Shown here piece after piece: positions 9,293 through 17,792 of a stretch of 64,000 nt of DNA. The notes beneath the pieces were generated by a model. It was not told where the DNA came from. It worked only from the letters and a program-made list of their open reading frames with translations, and did not search any database. Numbering within the stretch: the first letter of the stretch is position 1; every line of letters begins with the position of its first letter. The translations under genes and the position numbers were made by a program. The DNA is taken from assembly GCF_001865675.1 (NCBI RefSeq), contig NZ_CP011319.1, positions 5,580,001 through 5,644,000 on the forward strand. The letters run 5' to 3'. This DNA comes from Janthinobacterium sp. 1_2014MBL_MicDiv (GTDB taxonomy: Bacteria > Pseudomonadota > Gammaproteobacteria > Burkholderiales > Burkholderiaceae_D).

Positions 9293-9440
9293 AAGCCGTA
9301 GTGTAACGCTTTCGCCCCGCCACTGCCCCTTGCCCGTGCTCAACTCCTGATGTTTTATGTAAGAAAATGTTGGCGACTTTGCGTCAGTTGCAAGCTGATA
9401 TCTGCTACGCTAGGACTATCCATCCAACAGGAGATTTCGC

Positions 9441-10169
9441 ATGGCAAACCCGCAAATGCCCCAGATTCCGGGCGCAGCAGTTGTGACCGATACGCTCGAC
9501 TTCGTCAAAAACCTGTGGGGCAGCATGAGCGTGCCTGGCATGGGCGTGCCTGGCATCACGGCACCGACCATGTCGGTGGAAGAGCTGGACAAGAAAATCA
9601 ACGACTTGAAAGCCGTCGAAGCCTGGCTAAACCTGAACACCAGCATGCTGCGCGGCAGTATTCAGGCGCTGGAAGTGCAGCGCGGCACCATCGCCACCCT
9701 GAAGTCGATGGGCGCCTCGCTGGCCGCCGCCATCACCCAGCCTGGCGCCAGCGACACCTCGCTGTTCGAATCCGTGCCGTACGCGTCCGCATTTTTCCAG
9801 CAGCCGACGCCCGCAGCGGCGGCGCCGAAAGCGCCCGCACCGGCCCCCGCACCAGCGCCTGAGCCGGCGCCCGCACCAGCGGCCAGCGCGCCCAGCGAGG
9901 CGAATGCCCATGCGGCAGCCCAGCTGGCCAATCCGAGTGCTTGGTGGAATTTGTTACAAGATCAGTTCAAACAGGCGGTATCGACGGCAATGTCGCCCGA
10001 TACGGCCAGTGCGGCGGCCAGTGCAGGCAGCGCGGCCAAGGCCAGGCCGGCAGCGGGCAAGCCGGCCAAGCCTGCCGAGACCGGCGCGGTAGCCAAGGCC
10101 AAGGCGGCGCCACGCAAGGCGCCGGCGAAACGCGCGGCGCCCAAGGCCAAAGCGCCAGGCAAGTCCTAG
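9441..10169 (+). CDS. phaM: PhaM-type polyhydroxyalkanoate granule protein
   Basis: A 242-residue protein. Residues 1-105 form the conserved PhaM head (TDTLDFVKNLWGSM, then SVEELDKKINDLKAVEAWLN and LEVQRGTIATLKSMG), followed by Ala/Pro-rich linker and a Lys/Ala-rich basic tail like that of histone H1. In Cupriavidus, PhaM activates PHB synthase PhaC and tethers granules to the nucleoid through the basic tail. A good SD (CAGGAGA) lies 8 nt before the ATG. It stands alone, convergent with the small 71-residue gene; no phaC is in the window. Confidence 0.85.
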   Translation: MANPQMPQIPGAAVVTDTLDFVKNLWGSMSVPGMGVPGITAPTMSVEELDKKINDLKAVEAWLNLNTSMLRGSIQALEVQRGTIATLKSMGASLAAAITQPGASDTSLFESVPYASAFFQQPTPAAAAPKAPAPAPAPAPEPAPAPAASAPSEANAHAAAQLANPSAWWNLLQDQFKQAVSTAMSPDTASAAASAGSAAKARPAAGKPAKPAETGAVAKAKAAPRKAPAKRAAPKAKAPGKS

Positions 10170-10197
10170 CGCTTCAAGACCTCAAGCAGCGATATGA

Positions 10198-10413
10198 TCA
10201 GGCGATACGATGAATGCGGATCGCCTCGATCATATTGTCGGCCTGGCGTTTTACGTCACCGATCGTGATCAGGCCTTCGTCCGCCAGCGCCTTGGCGTGC
10301 TCGTACGAAGACTGGAATGTTTCCAGCGTGTCTCCCTTGGCGGCGACCGGGCGTACCCAGGCAATGCTGCCGACTTTCATTTTTTTGTACACTTCATTGA
10401 CCACATCACGCAT
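10198..10413 (-). CDS. Small conserved-looking cytoplasmic protein
   Basis: 71 residues starting MRDVVNEVYKKMKVGSIAWV; the start is chosen because GGAAG lies 5 nt before this ATG, whereas an in-frame upstream ATG at 10461 has none. It has no signal peptide or membrane segment, is mixed alpha/beta and ends in a helical part. Not recognised as a named family. It follows the response regulator gene by 64 nt on the same strand and may be co-transcribed with it. Confidence 0.6.
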   Translation of the reverse strand: MRDVVNEVYKKMKVGSIAWVRPVAAKGDTLETFQSSYEHAKALADEGLITIGDVKRQADNMIEAIRIHRIA

Positions 10414-10477
10414 AGTTTCTTCCTTATTGTTGTAAAGCAACTCAAGCACGGGCAAGCCCACGCTGGCCCCTAGTTTA

Positions 10478-12208
10478 TCATCCGGCGCGCTCGCGCACGG
10501 ATTTTCCGGGATTTTCGGCTGCCGGCGGCGCTTTTTCCAGGGCCACGAGTTCCGCTTCCGGCGCGGGCGGCGGCGTCAGCTGCACCAGTTGCTCCATCAA
10601 TTGCGCGAAACGCTGCTGTCCTGGTGCAATTTTGTCTACATACAACAACACCTCCATGGCCTCGGCCGCCAGCTCCGCCTGGTAGCCGCGCTGCTGCAGG
10701 AAAGAGACGATGATTTGCGCCGAATTGAACAGGATGCGCAGATTGTTCGGCAGTTTTTCGCGCGCCGCGCGCATCCAGCTGACCGCTTCGTTGAGCTTGT
10801 CCGTCTTCCACAGCAACACGCCCTTGTTCATCAAGTCCGACGCTTCCTTGCGCGACGCGATGATCATGCTCGTGCCTTCGTCACCCATCTTCGCCTTGTC
10901 GAAGATTTTCTGCACCTCGTCCTGCACCACCTGGTTGTCGTGGTTGTTTTTCACCACGTAGCACAGCAGGCCGGCCGGCGCGTCCTTGACGCCGACGGCG
11001 AACAGCAGGGTCGCCAGCTCCATGCAGATGCTTTTCTCGGGCCGCGCCGGATCCTCGGCCAGCATGGCTTCGAGCTCGTCGCCGCACTTGCGCGCGCGCC
11101 GGTAATCGCCCGTTTCGTGGTGCACCATGCCTTCCGTGATCTTGGCGCGCAAGCCGATCTGCTCGGGAGAAAATTCGCGCTGCGCCAGCAGCAGCCACTG
11201 CAGCGCCTCCTTGGCATCCTTTTTGAGGCCGCATACGCGCGCCAGGCCCAGGTAGGCATCCGGCGTCTTCATGACGGAAAACTCGCCGATGGAAATGCAC
11301 TTGCGGAAGGCCTTTTCCGCCATGCCGACATTGCCGATTTTTAGCGCCGCCAGTCCCAGGTTGCGCTGGCGCGGCACGGAGTTGGGCGACAGGCGCGCCG
11401 CTTTTTCCAGCACGCCGCACGCTTCCTCGTGCTGGCCCATCAGCTGGTAGGCGACGGCCATCTGGTCGTAGGCGTCGATGTAGTACTTGTTTTCAACGAT
11501 CACGCCCTGGAAGATCTGCCGCGCCGCCTCGTGTTCGCCGTTATTCATGCGAATCTTGCCCAGTCCCGCCCTGGCCCAGCTGTAATCGCGGTCGGCCAGC
11601 ACTTTTTCATACACGGCGCGGGCTTTTTCCGGTTCGCCGCTTTTCAGCAGCAGGGAGGCCTTCATGCGCAGCAGTTCCAGCTCGTGCAGCTTGTTGACCT
11701 CGATCTGCGCATCGCACAATTTGGCCGCGCGCAGATAATCCTTTTCCATGCACGCCTGGTCGATTTCGCGGAATACCTGCTTCTTGTGCCAGACGCGGTT
11801 CAGGCGCGTCAGCAGCACGCCTTCCGTGATGGGCTTGATCAGGTAGGCGTCGGGCTGGTGTTCGGCCGCGCCCATCACCGATTCCACGCTTTTCTCGGCC
11901 GACACCATCAGCCACACGCTCGATGGCGCCGTCAGGTTGCGCACGCGCGTCTCTTCCAGCACCTGCTGGCCGTTCTTGCCTTCGCCGAGGTTGTAATCGC
12001 ACAGCACCACGTCGTAGCGCGTCTTGGCCAGCAGTTTCATGGCTTCGCCGCCGCTGGCCGCCTGGTCGATATGGCGCGCGCCCAGATTGCGCAGCGATTC
12101 GCGCAGCAGGATGCGGATGCCGATGAAGTCGTCGACCAGCAGATAATGCTTGTCGGCCCAGTCGGTGCTGCCCGCTTCGGCGGCGGTGGCGTGGCTGTCT
12201 GTCGTCAT
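10478..12208 (-). CDS. Response regulator with TPR output
   Basis: 576 residues. Residues 20-145 are a CheY-like receiver: acidic pair at 26-27, phosphoacceptor Asp71 in VVLCDYNLG, and the Lys of DAYLIKPITE. The rest (about 150-540) is a run of tetratricopeptide repeats with patterns such as 'AWARAGLG/AYDQMAVAYQLMG/RNLGLAALKIG'. There is no DNA-binding or enzymatic domain, so the output is probably protein-protein contact. The kinase gene lies 11 nt upstream, so they form a cognate pair. Which process it governs cannot be told from the sequence. Confidence 0.85.
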   Translation of the reverse strand: MTTDSHATAAEAGSTDWADKHYLLVDDFIGIRILLRESLRNLGARHIDQAASGGEAMKLLAKTRYDVVLCDYNLGEGKNGQQVLEETRVRNLTAPSSVWLMVSAEKSVESVMGAAEHQPDAYLIKPITEGVLLTRLNRVWHKKQVFREIDQACMEKDYLRAAKLCDAQIEVNKLHELELLRMKASLLLKSGEPEKARAVYEKVLADRDYSWARAGLGKIRMNNGEHEAARQIFQGVIVENKYYIDAYDQMAVAYQLMGQHEEACGVLEKAARLSPNSVPRQRNLGLAALKIGNVGMAEKAFRKCISIGEFSVMKTPDAYLGLARVCGLKKDAKEALQWLLLAQREFSPEQIGLRAKITEGMVHHETGDYRRARKCGDELEAMLAEDPARPEKSICMELATLLFAVGVKDAPAGLLCYVVKNNHDNQVVQDEVQKIFDKAKMGDEGTSMIIASRKEASDLMNKGVLLWKTDKLNEAVSWMRAAREKLPNNLRILFNSAQIIVSFLQQRGYQAELAAEAMEVLLYVDKIAPGQQRFAQLMEQLVQLTPPPAPEAELVALEKAPPAAENPGKSVRERAG

Positions 12209-12219
12209 GGCGTCCTCGT

Positions 12220-12939
12220 TCAGGGCAGGCGCAGGATGAAGCAGCCGCCGCCCAGGGCGCCGCCATTTTCCAGCGCGATGCTGCCGCTGCTGCCCCGGTG
12301 CTTGTGCATCTTCGCCACTTCGCTGGAAAAATACAGGCCCAGGCCCGTGCTGTTGGTGGAGAAATTCACGCCGGCCGCCATGCCGTCCATGGCCGCGCTG
12401 CCCGCCTCGAGCAGCGCCTGCGAATAGCCGTCGCCATTGTCTTCCACGCGCAATTCCAGCAAATCGCCGTGCTCCCGCACGGACAGGCGGATCGTGTCCC
12501 GCGTGTAGCGGATGGCGTTGTTGATCGCATGCGCGAGCACGCCGATGACGAGGTCTTCATCGAGTGTCCAGATCAGGTCCGGCGGGCATTGCGTCTCCAG
12601 GCGGATGCCCTTCGACAGCAGCAGGATCTTTTCCTGGTCCACCACCTGGTCGATGACCTGGCTGACCAGCTGCGGCTGCACGTCGAACGGGTAGCCGGGC
12701 TTGCCCACTTCCTTGTACAGGGCCAGCAGCTGGATCAGGTTATCGTTCAGGCGCTTGGTCTGGTACAGCATCTGCGCCATCTGCAGGTAGGCGGGGTCGG
12801 CCTGCGGGACGTCTTTCGCCTGCTCGGCCGCCAGCAGCGATTCCAGGGTGCCGCTGACCACGCTGATCGAGTTTTTCATGTCGTGCACGGTCGACGCCAG
12901 GAACAGGAAAAGCTCGGGCGAGCTGTGTTGATCTTCCAC
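12220..12939 (-). CDS. Soluble sensor histidine kinase without sensor domain
   Basis: 239 residues from a GTG start chosen because AAGGAG lies 7 nt before it. The H-box is at the very N-terminus (VHDMKNSISVV, His19), followed by a DHp hairpin and a HATPase domain with N box (HAINNAIRY), G1 (VEDNGDGYS) and G2 (STGLGLYFS). There is no transmembrane segment, PAS or HAMP domain. It must take input from a partner, or act as a core for other receptors. Its likely partner is the receiver-TPR protein 11 nt downstream. Confidence 0.85.
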   Translation of the reverse strand: MEDQHSSPELFLFLASTVHDMKNSISVVSGTLESLLAAEQAKDVPQADPAYLQMAQMLYQTKRLNDNLIQLLALYKEVGKPGYPFDVQPQLVSQVIDQVVDQEKILLLSKGIRLETQCPPDLIWTLDEDLVIGVLAHAINNAIRYTRDTIRLSVREHGDLLELRVEDNGDGYSQALLEAGSAAMDGMAAGVNFSTNSTGLGLYFSSEVAKMHKHRGSSGSIALENGGALGGGCFILRLP

Positions 12940-13060
12940 CGGATATCTCCTTGGGCGCCAGCGGCACCGCGCCGCGGCTCAAATGTTGCCACAAGCAAAT
13001 TATACCGTTCGTGCCGGGCAGCGCTCCAGCATAGCGCAGAAGTCTGTGATCTGACGCAAC

Positions 13061-13093
13061 AAAGCCGCCCCGCGTGGCGCGCGGGGCGGCTTT
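13061..13093 (-). terminator. Terminator of the encapsulin operon
   Basis: A perfect 14-bp GC-rich stem (13061-13074 with 13080-13093) with a 5-nt loop; on the minus strand it continues into TTTGTTG. It lies about 20 nt past the cysteine desulfurase stop codon, where the operon should end. Confidence 0.8.
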
Positions 13094-13113
13094 CAGCCAG
13101 CAGCAGGGCTGTC

Positions 13114-14949
13114 TCAGCGGCGCGCGCCCGCCAGGCGGCGCACCACCGCGATCATGCGGTCGATCTCCTCGTACGTGTTGTAGAACGCGAACGAAGGCCG
13201 CACGGTCGCTTCCACGCCGAAGCGGCGCAGGATCGGCTGGGCGCAATGGTGGCCCGAACGCACGGCGATGCCCTCGTCGTTCAGGGCGCGCCCCACTTCG
13301 GCCGGCTCGTAGCCGGCCAGCACGAACGAGGCCACGCTGGCCTTGTCCAGCGCCGTGCCGATCAGGCGCACGCCGGCGATCGCCTGCAAGCGATGCGTCG
13401 CGTAGTCGAGCAGCGCGTGCTCGTAGGCGGCGATGTTTTCCAGGCCGATGCGCTGCACGTAATCGATGGCCGCGCCCAGGCCCACGGCGTCGGCGATATT
13501 GCCCGTGCCCGCCTCGAAACGGTTCGGCACGCCCTGGTAGACGGTGCGCTCGAACGTGACGTCGGCGATCATGTTGCCGCCGCCCTGCCATGGCGGCAGC
13601 TGCTCGAGCAAATCGGCCTTGCCATACACGGCGCCGATGCCCGTCGGAGCAAACACCTTGTGCCCCGAAAACACATAGAAATCGGCGCCCAGCGCCTGCA
13701 CGTCCACGCGCAGGTGCGACACGGCCTGCGCGCCGTCGACCAGCACGCGCACGCCGGCCGCATGCGCCAGCGCGATGATCTGCGCCACGGGCGTCACCGT
13801 CCCCAGCGCATTCGACACCTGCGTCATGGACACCAGTTTGGTGCGCCCGTTGAGCAGTTTGCGGAATTCATCGAGGATGATCTGCCCGCTGTCGTCGACG
13901 GGAATCACGCGCAATGTCGCGCCCTTCTCCGCCGCCAGCTGCTGCCACGGCACGATGTTGGCGTGGTGTTCGAGCTGCGAAACGATGATCTCGTCGCCGC
14001 TGCCGATGTACTTGCGGCCAAAGGTATTGGCGACCAGGTTGATGCCTTCCGTGGCACCGCGCACGAAGATGATTTCATTTGCCGAGGCGGCGCCGAGGAA
14101 ACCGGCGACCTTGGCGCGCGCCGCCTCGTACGCATCGCTGGCGCGCGCCGCCAGCGCGTGCGCGGCGCGGTGGATGTTCGAGTTCTCGTGCGCATAGAAG
14201 TACGCGATACGGTCGATCACCGACTGCGGCTTGTGCGTGGTGGCCGCATTGTCGAACCAGGCCAGCGGCTTGCCGTTGACCCGTTCGGCCAGCACGGGAA
14301 AGTCGCGCCGCACGGCATGCACGTCGAACGGCGCCGGCGCCTGGTGTTCACCCGGTGTCGCCCCCGCCGGCTGCGCGGGCAGCACGGTCTGGAAATAGAA
14401 CTCGGGCTGGCTGTTTGACGGCGGGACAGGCAGCTGGCGCGCAGGTGCACGCTGCGGCGTGGCAGACAGGCCACGCAAGTCGTCCGCATCGTGCTGTCCC
14501 CGTCCCTGCCGCGCCAGGCCGTCGAGACCATGGCCCGACGCGGGATAGCCGTGCGCGCCACCGATGAAATAATACGGCGATGGCGCACCGGGCGCGTTGA
14601 TCGCCGACAGGCGCGGCGTCGGCACGGAGGCCGGCGCCGGCGCAATCGGCGACTCCAGCGGAGGCGTCACGGGCGGCACCTGCGCCGTCGCCACGCCGGG
14701 CGCGATGGCGGCGAACGCAGGACCGGGTTGCGGCGGCGGACGGTTCGCATAGCGGGGCGCCGCATCGAGCACGCTGCCGGAACCGCCGAGACTGGGCGAT
14801 TTGTCCACTGCAGGCGCGAGCCCCGGCAGGCGCGCGAAAAACTCGCCCGCCAGGCGGTTCAGCGTCGCTTCGTCGGGTAACAGCGATGCAGGCGGCGAAG
14901 ACGGCGCCAGGGCCGCCGCACCATCACTTGTAGGTGTCTGGGTAGTCAT
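13114..14949 (-). CDS. Family 2A encapsulin cargo: cysteine desulfurase with long N-terminal extension
   Basis: 611 residues. The C-terminal part (about 208-611) is a SufS-type PLP cysteine desulfurase: PLP-binding Lys431 in FSGHKVFAP, catalytic Cys569 in VRSGHHCAQP, and LEHHANIVPW near 327. The N-terminal 207 residues are Pro/Ala-rich and look disordered, with short aromatic islands (LNRLAGEFFARLPG at 30-43, SPYYFIGG at 124-131, PEFYFQ at 182-187). Such extensions direct family 2A cargo into the shell. The reaction is cysteine to alanine plus enzyme-bound persulfide. The start at 14949 lies 26 nt inside the end of the shell gene, giving coupled translation; an ATG 14 codons earlier is less likely. 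Confidence 0.9.
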   Translation of the reverse strand: MTTQTPTSDGAAALAPSSPPASLLPDEATLNRLAGEFFARLPGLAPAVDKSPSLGGSGSVLDAAPRYANRPPPQPGPAFAAIAPGVATAQVPPVTPPLESPIAPAPASVPTPRLSAINAPGAPSPYYFIGGAHGYPASGHGLDGLARQGRGQHDADDLRGLSATPQRAPARQLPVPPSNSQPEFYFQTVLPAQPAGATPGEHQAPAPFDVHAVRRDFPVLAERVNGKPLAWFDNAATTHKPQSVIDRIAYFYAHENSNIHRAAHALAARASDAYEAARAKVAGFLGAASANEIIFVRGATEGINLVANTFGRKYIGSGDEIIVSQLEHHANIVPWQQLAAEKGATLRVIPVDDSGQIILDEFRKLLNGRTKLVSMTQVSNALGTVTPVAQIIALAHAAGVRVLVDGAQAVSHLRVDVQALGADFYVFSGHKVFAPTGIGAVYGKADLLEQLPPWQGGGNMIADVTFERTVYQGVPNRFEAGTGNIADAVGLGAAIDYVQRIGLENIAAYEHALLDYATHRLQAIAGVRLIGTALDKASVASFVLAGYEPAEVGRALNDEGIAVRSGHHCAQPILRRFGVEATVRPSFAFYNTYEEIDRMIAVVRRLAGARR

Positions 14950-15856
14950 GGTATTTACCGATCTCCACGTCTTCCAGCACGGCCAGCGCATCGTCCGTCA
15001 ATACGGCCAGCGAGCAATACAGCGAAATCAGGTAGGACGAAATCGCATGGCGGTTGATGCCCATGAAGCGCACGGACAGGCCCGGGCTTTGCTCGCCCGC
15101 CAGGCCGGGCTGGAACAGGCCGATCACGCCCTGGCGCTGCTCGCCCGCGCGCAGCAAGATAATCTTGGTCTTGCCGTCTTCGATCGGCAGTTTGTCGGAC
15201 GGCACCAGCGGCACGCCGCGCCACGTGAGGAACTGCGAGCCGAACAGGCTGACGGTCGGCGGCGGCACGCCGCGGCGCGTGCATTCGCGGCCGAAGGCGG
15301 CAATCGCCAGCGGATGGGCGAGGAAGAAGCCGGGCTCCTTCCACACTTTCGTCAGCAGTTCATCGAGGTCGTCCGGCGTGGGCGCGCCCGTCAGGGTAAA
15401 GATGCGCTGGTCATCGTGCACGCTGGCCAGCAGGCCGTAATCGGGATTGTTGATCAATTCGCTTTCCTGGCGCTCCTTGATCGTTTCGATGGTCAGGCGC
15501 AGCTGCTCCTTGATCTGGTCGTGCGGGCTGCTGTACAGGTCCGACACGCGCGTGTGCACGTCGAGCACCGTGCTGACGGCATTGAGGAAATACTCGCGCG
15601 GCTGGTCATCGTAGTCGACGAAGGTTTGCGGCAGTTCCGACTCGTCGCGCTGCGAACACGCCACGCGCACGTCCTTCGGATTTTTCACGCGGTTCAGGCG
15701 GTAGATACCCGCTTCCACGGGCAGCCATTGCAGCAGGTGCACGAGCCAGCGCGGCGTGATGGTGGACAGCTGGGGGACGCTCTTGCTGGCATTGGCCAGC
15801 TGGCGCGCGGCGTTGTCGCCCAGCGCAAACTGGCTATCGGGGGTTGCTTCGGCCAT
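14924..15856 (-). CDS. Family 2A encapsulin shell protein (SrpI-like)
   Basis: 310 residues with the HK97-fold encapsulin features of the SrpI group: an N-arm (ANASKSVPQLSTITPRWL), then 'LPQTFVDYDDQPREYFL', the domain with 'IINNPDYGLL'-like and 'DDQRIFTLTGAPTPDDLD' segments, and a C-terminal 'SVRFMGINRHAISSYLISLY'. It self-assembles into a protein nanocompartment holding the desulfurase encoded next. The start is the ATG at 15856 with AGGAG 7 nt before it; the TTG one codon earlier is rejected. A 118-nt gap with a motif shared with the operon's first promoter region precedes it. Confidence 0.92.
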   Translation of the reverse strand: MAEATPDSQFALGDNAARQLANASKSVPQLSTITPRWLVHLLQWLPVEAGIYRLNRVKNPKDVRVACSQRDESELPQTFVDYDDQPREYFLNAVSTVLDVHTRVSDLYSSPHDQIKEQLRLTIETIKERQESELINNPDYGLLASVHDDQRIFTLTGAPTPDDLDELLTKVWKEPGFFLAHPLAIAAFGRECTRRGVPPPTVSLFGSQFLTWRGVPLVPSDKLPIEDGKTKIILLRAGEQRQGVIGLFQPGLAGEQSPGLSVRFMGINRHAISSYLISLYCSLAVLTDDALAVLEDVEIGKYHDYPDTYK

Positions 15857-15893
15857 CAACTACTCCTAATGAGAAAAGTGAATATGCTTATCT

Positions 15894-15908
15894 GAAAAAC
15901 AAATAAAG
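15894..15908 (-). promoter_or_regulatory. Motif shared by both upstream regions of the sulfur operon (copy 2)
   Basis: GAAAAACAAATAAAG on the plus strand, about 40 nt before the shell start. Its core AAAACAAAT recurs 70 nt before the rhodanese start (copy 1 at 17793). A CTTAT lies a few bases to its left in both places. It could be a binding site for a sulfur regulator such as CysB or for the operon's own HTH protein; this is inference. Confidence 0.35.
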
Positions 15909-15974
15909 TATCGGACGCCCCTCTCGTTTACTCAACATGCTATCGCCACCAATGCGGCGCTTAATCGACCCGCC

Positions 15975-16199
15975 TTAATCGACCAATTCCGGTTCGCAGC
16001 GCGCCATCAAGCCCGCCAGGCCGATGCCCAGCGCGCCGGCCAGCTTTTCCACCGTCAGCAGCGACGGCGTGGCCGCGCCCCGTTCGATTTCGCCGATGAA
16101 GGAACGGTTCAAGTCGGCCGCTTCGGCCAGCCGCTCCTGCGACCAGCCATGCCCTTCGCGCAACTGGCGCACGGCCAGTCCAAACTGTTTGATCAACAT
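15975..16199 (-). CDS. Small XRE-family HTH protein in the encapsulin operon
   Basis: 74 residues from the ATG at 16199, which has GAGGAC 4 nt before it; an upstream in-frame ATG at 16241 lies inside the acetyltransferase gene. Nearly the whole protein is a Cro/cI-type helix-turn-helix: FGLAVRQLREGHGWSQERLA, then NRSFIGEIERG and PSLLTVEKLAGALG. It lacks any ligand domain. It begins 7 nt after the acetyltransferase stop, so it is in the same transcript and may autoregulate the operon. Confidence 0.85.
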   Translation of the reverse strand: MLIKQFGLAVRQLREGHGWSQERLAEAADLNRSFIGEIERGAATPSLLTVEKLAGALGIGLAGLMARCEPELVD

Positions 16200-16206
16200 G
16201 CTGTCC

Positions 16207-17208
16207 TCATGGGTGGTGGGCAAAGGCGGAGTGCGGTGCAAGTGCGGCGGCGGGCAGCGATACCTCGCCCGCTTCCTGCTGGTTGTGGGCTTGCGTGACG
16301 TTGCTGCCGGGCGCCACGTTACGGGTCAGCCAGACATTGCCGCCGATGACAGAACCCTGGCCGATGGTCACCCGCCCGAGTATCGTGGCGCCGGCGTAAA
16401 TGACCACGTCGTCCTGCACGATGGGGTGGCGCGCCAGCCCCTTTTTCAGCACGCCGTCGGCGCCAGCGGGAAAGCGCTTGGCGCCCAGGGTGACGGCTTG
16501 GTAGATGCGCACGCGTTCGCCGATGATGGCCGTCTCGCCGATCACCACGCCCGTGCCATGGTCGATGAAAAAGCTGCTGCCGATGACGGCGCCCGGATGG
16601 ATGTCGATGCCCGTCTGCGAATGGGCCACCTCGGCGATGATGCGCGCCACCAGCGGCGCGCCCAGCGCATACAGGGTGTGCGCCAGCCGGTAATGGATGA
16701 TGGCCAGGATGCCCGGATAGCACAGCAGCACTTCATCGACGCTGTGCGCGGCCGGGTCGCCATGGAAGGCGGCCGCCACGTCCGTGTCGAGCTGGGCGCG
16801 GATGCGCGGCAGCGCGCGGGCGAAGCGCTGCACGATGGCCAGCGCCTGCTGTTCGATGGGTACCGTCTGCTGCAAGCCATGCTGGCGCGCGTGGTAACTG
16901 AGTTCGCGCCGCACCTGTTCGTGCAGGCCGGTCAGGGTCGTGTCGAGCGTGTGGCCGACAAAGAAATCCTCGCTCTCCTGCTGCAGGTCGAGTGGCCCCA
17001 GGCGCATGGGGAACAGCGCCGCGCACAGGGCATCGACGATGTCGCGCAAATGCTGGCGCGACGGGAATTCGCGCGCGCCGCACTCCTGGTGGCGCAACAG
17101 CCCTTCGCGCCACTGCTCGCGCACGGCGCGCAATTCATCGACGATCTGGCGCAGCTCCCATTGCGGCTGCGCGGCGAGGGGAACGGGAGGCAAGGCACGC
17201 TGGTTCAT
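16207..17208 (-). CDS. Serine O-acetyltransferase (EpsC/CysE type)
   Basis: 333 residues from the ATG at 17208. An N-terminal helical part (1-165) is followed by a left-handed beta-helix of hexapeptide repeats (about 215-320) with the catalytic region HPGAVIGSSFFIDHGTGVVI and IYQAVTLGAKRFP. It makes O-acetylserine from serine and acetyl-CoA, the carbon skeleton for cysteine. This class is a recurrent neighbour of family 2A encapsulins, supplying substrate for the cysteine that the encapsulated desulfurase consumes. It starts 19 nt after the rhodanese stop. Confidence 0.88.
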   Translation of the reverse strand: MNQRALPPVPLAAQPQWELRQIVDELRAVREQWREGLLRHQECGAREFPSRQHLRDIVDALCAALFPMRLGPLDLQQESEDFFVGHTLDTTLTGLHEQVRRELSYHARQHGLQQTVPIEQQALAIVQRFARALPRIRAQLDTDVAAAFHGDPAAHSVDEVLLCYPGILAIIHYRLAHTLYALGAPLVARIIAEVAHSQTGIDIHPGAVIGSSFFIDHGTGVVIGETAIIGERVRIYQAVTLGAKRFPAGADGVLKKGLARHPIVQDDVVIYAGATILGRVTIGQGSVIGGNVWLTRNVAPGSNVTQAHNQQEAGEVSLPAAALAPHSAFAHHP

Positions 17209-17227
17209 GGTGGTCCTGAGAGGTGAA

Positions 17228-17725
17228 TTAGTCCTGGATCCAGGGCAGGGAGTGCCAGCGCCAGCCGCCACTGTGGCCGCGCTGCTGTTGTCCGTCGAGG
17301 TCTCCCTCGAAGCCTTGCGCGATATTGAACACGTGCGTGAAACCGGCCTTCGCGGCCGCTTCGGCGGCAAGGGCCGAACGCTTGCCGCTGCGGCACAGCA
17401 GCACCACCACGGCGTCCTTGCCGCCCGCCTTCGCTTCCAGTTCGCGCGTGAAGCGGGGGTTGCGGTTCATGGCCGTGCCGGTGGCCCATGCCACGTGCAG
17501 CGAGTCGGGCACGTAGCCGACGAAGGTGCGCTCTTCATTCGTGCGCACGTCGACCAGCACGGCCTTGCCGGCCTGCACCAGCTGCCACGCATCCTGCGCG
17601 CTGACGATGCCCGCATACGGCAAGCCTTGCGCCTGCGCCTGGGTGCGCGCGAGATTGAGCACTTCGTCGAACGCCGCCTCGCCGTGCGCGGCGCGCGGGT
17701 CGAATACCAGTTCTGTCGCTGCCAT
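17228..17725 (-). CDS. Rhodanese-like sulfurtransferase
   Basis: 165 residues, a single rhodanese domain with active-site Cys111 in LLCRSGKRS and the LVDVRTNEER strand before it; no signal peptide, so cytoplasmic. It carries persulfide sulfur and probably moves sulfur to or from the encapsulin store. First gene of the operon, with GAGGTG 7 nt before the ATG. Rhodaneses commonly accompany family 2A encapsulins. Confidence 0.88.
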   Translation of the reverse strand: MAATELVFDPRAAHGEAAFDEVLNLARTQAQAQGLPYAGIVSAQDAWQLVQAGKAVLVDVRTNEERTFVGYVPDSLHVAWATGTAMNRNPRFTRELEAKAGGKDAVVVLLCRSGKRSALAAEAAAKAGFTHVFNIAQGFEGDLDGQQQRGHSGGWRWHSLPWIQD

Positions 17726-17792
17726 CTGTCCACCTCTTTATTCCGTCGTCAAAAAACAAGCACGAGTCCACTGTAGCGAACTTATGTTGTTC

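Noticed and set aside
12298..14418. 706-codon plus-strand frame across the kinase and desulfurase genes
   Set aside because: Runs antisense through two convincing genes and their terminator.
16200..16241. Upstream ATG extending the small HTH protein by 14 residues
   Set aside because: It lies inside the acetyltransferase gene with no SD; the ATG at 16199 has a good SD and gives the compact HTH form.
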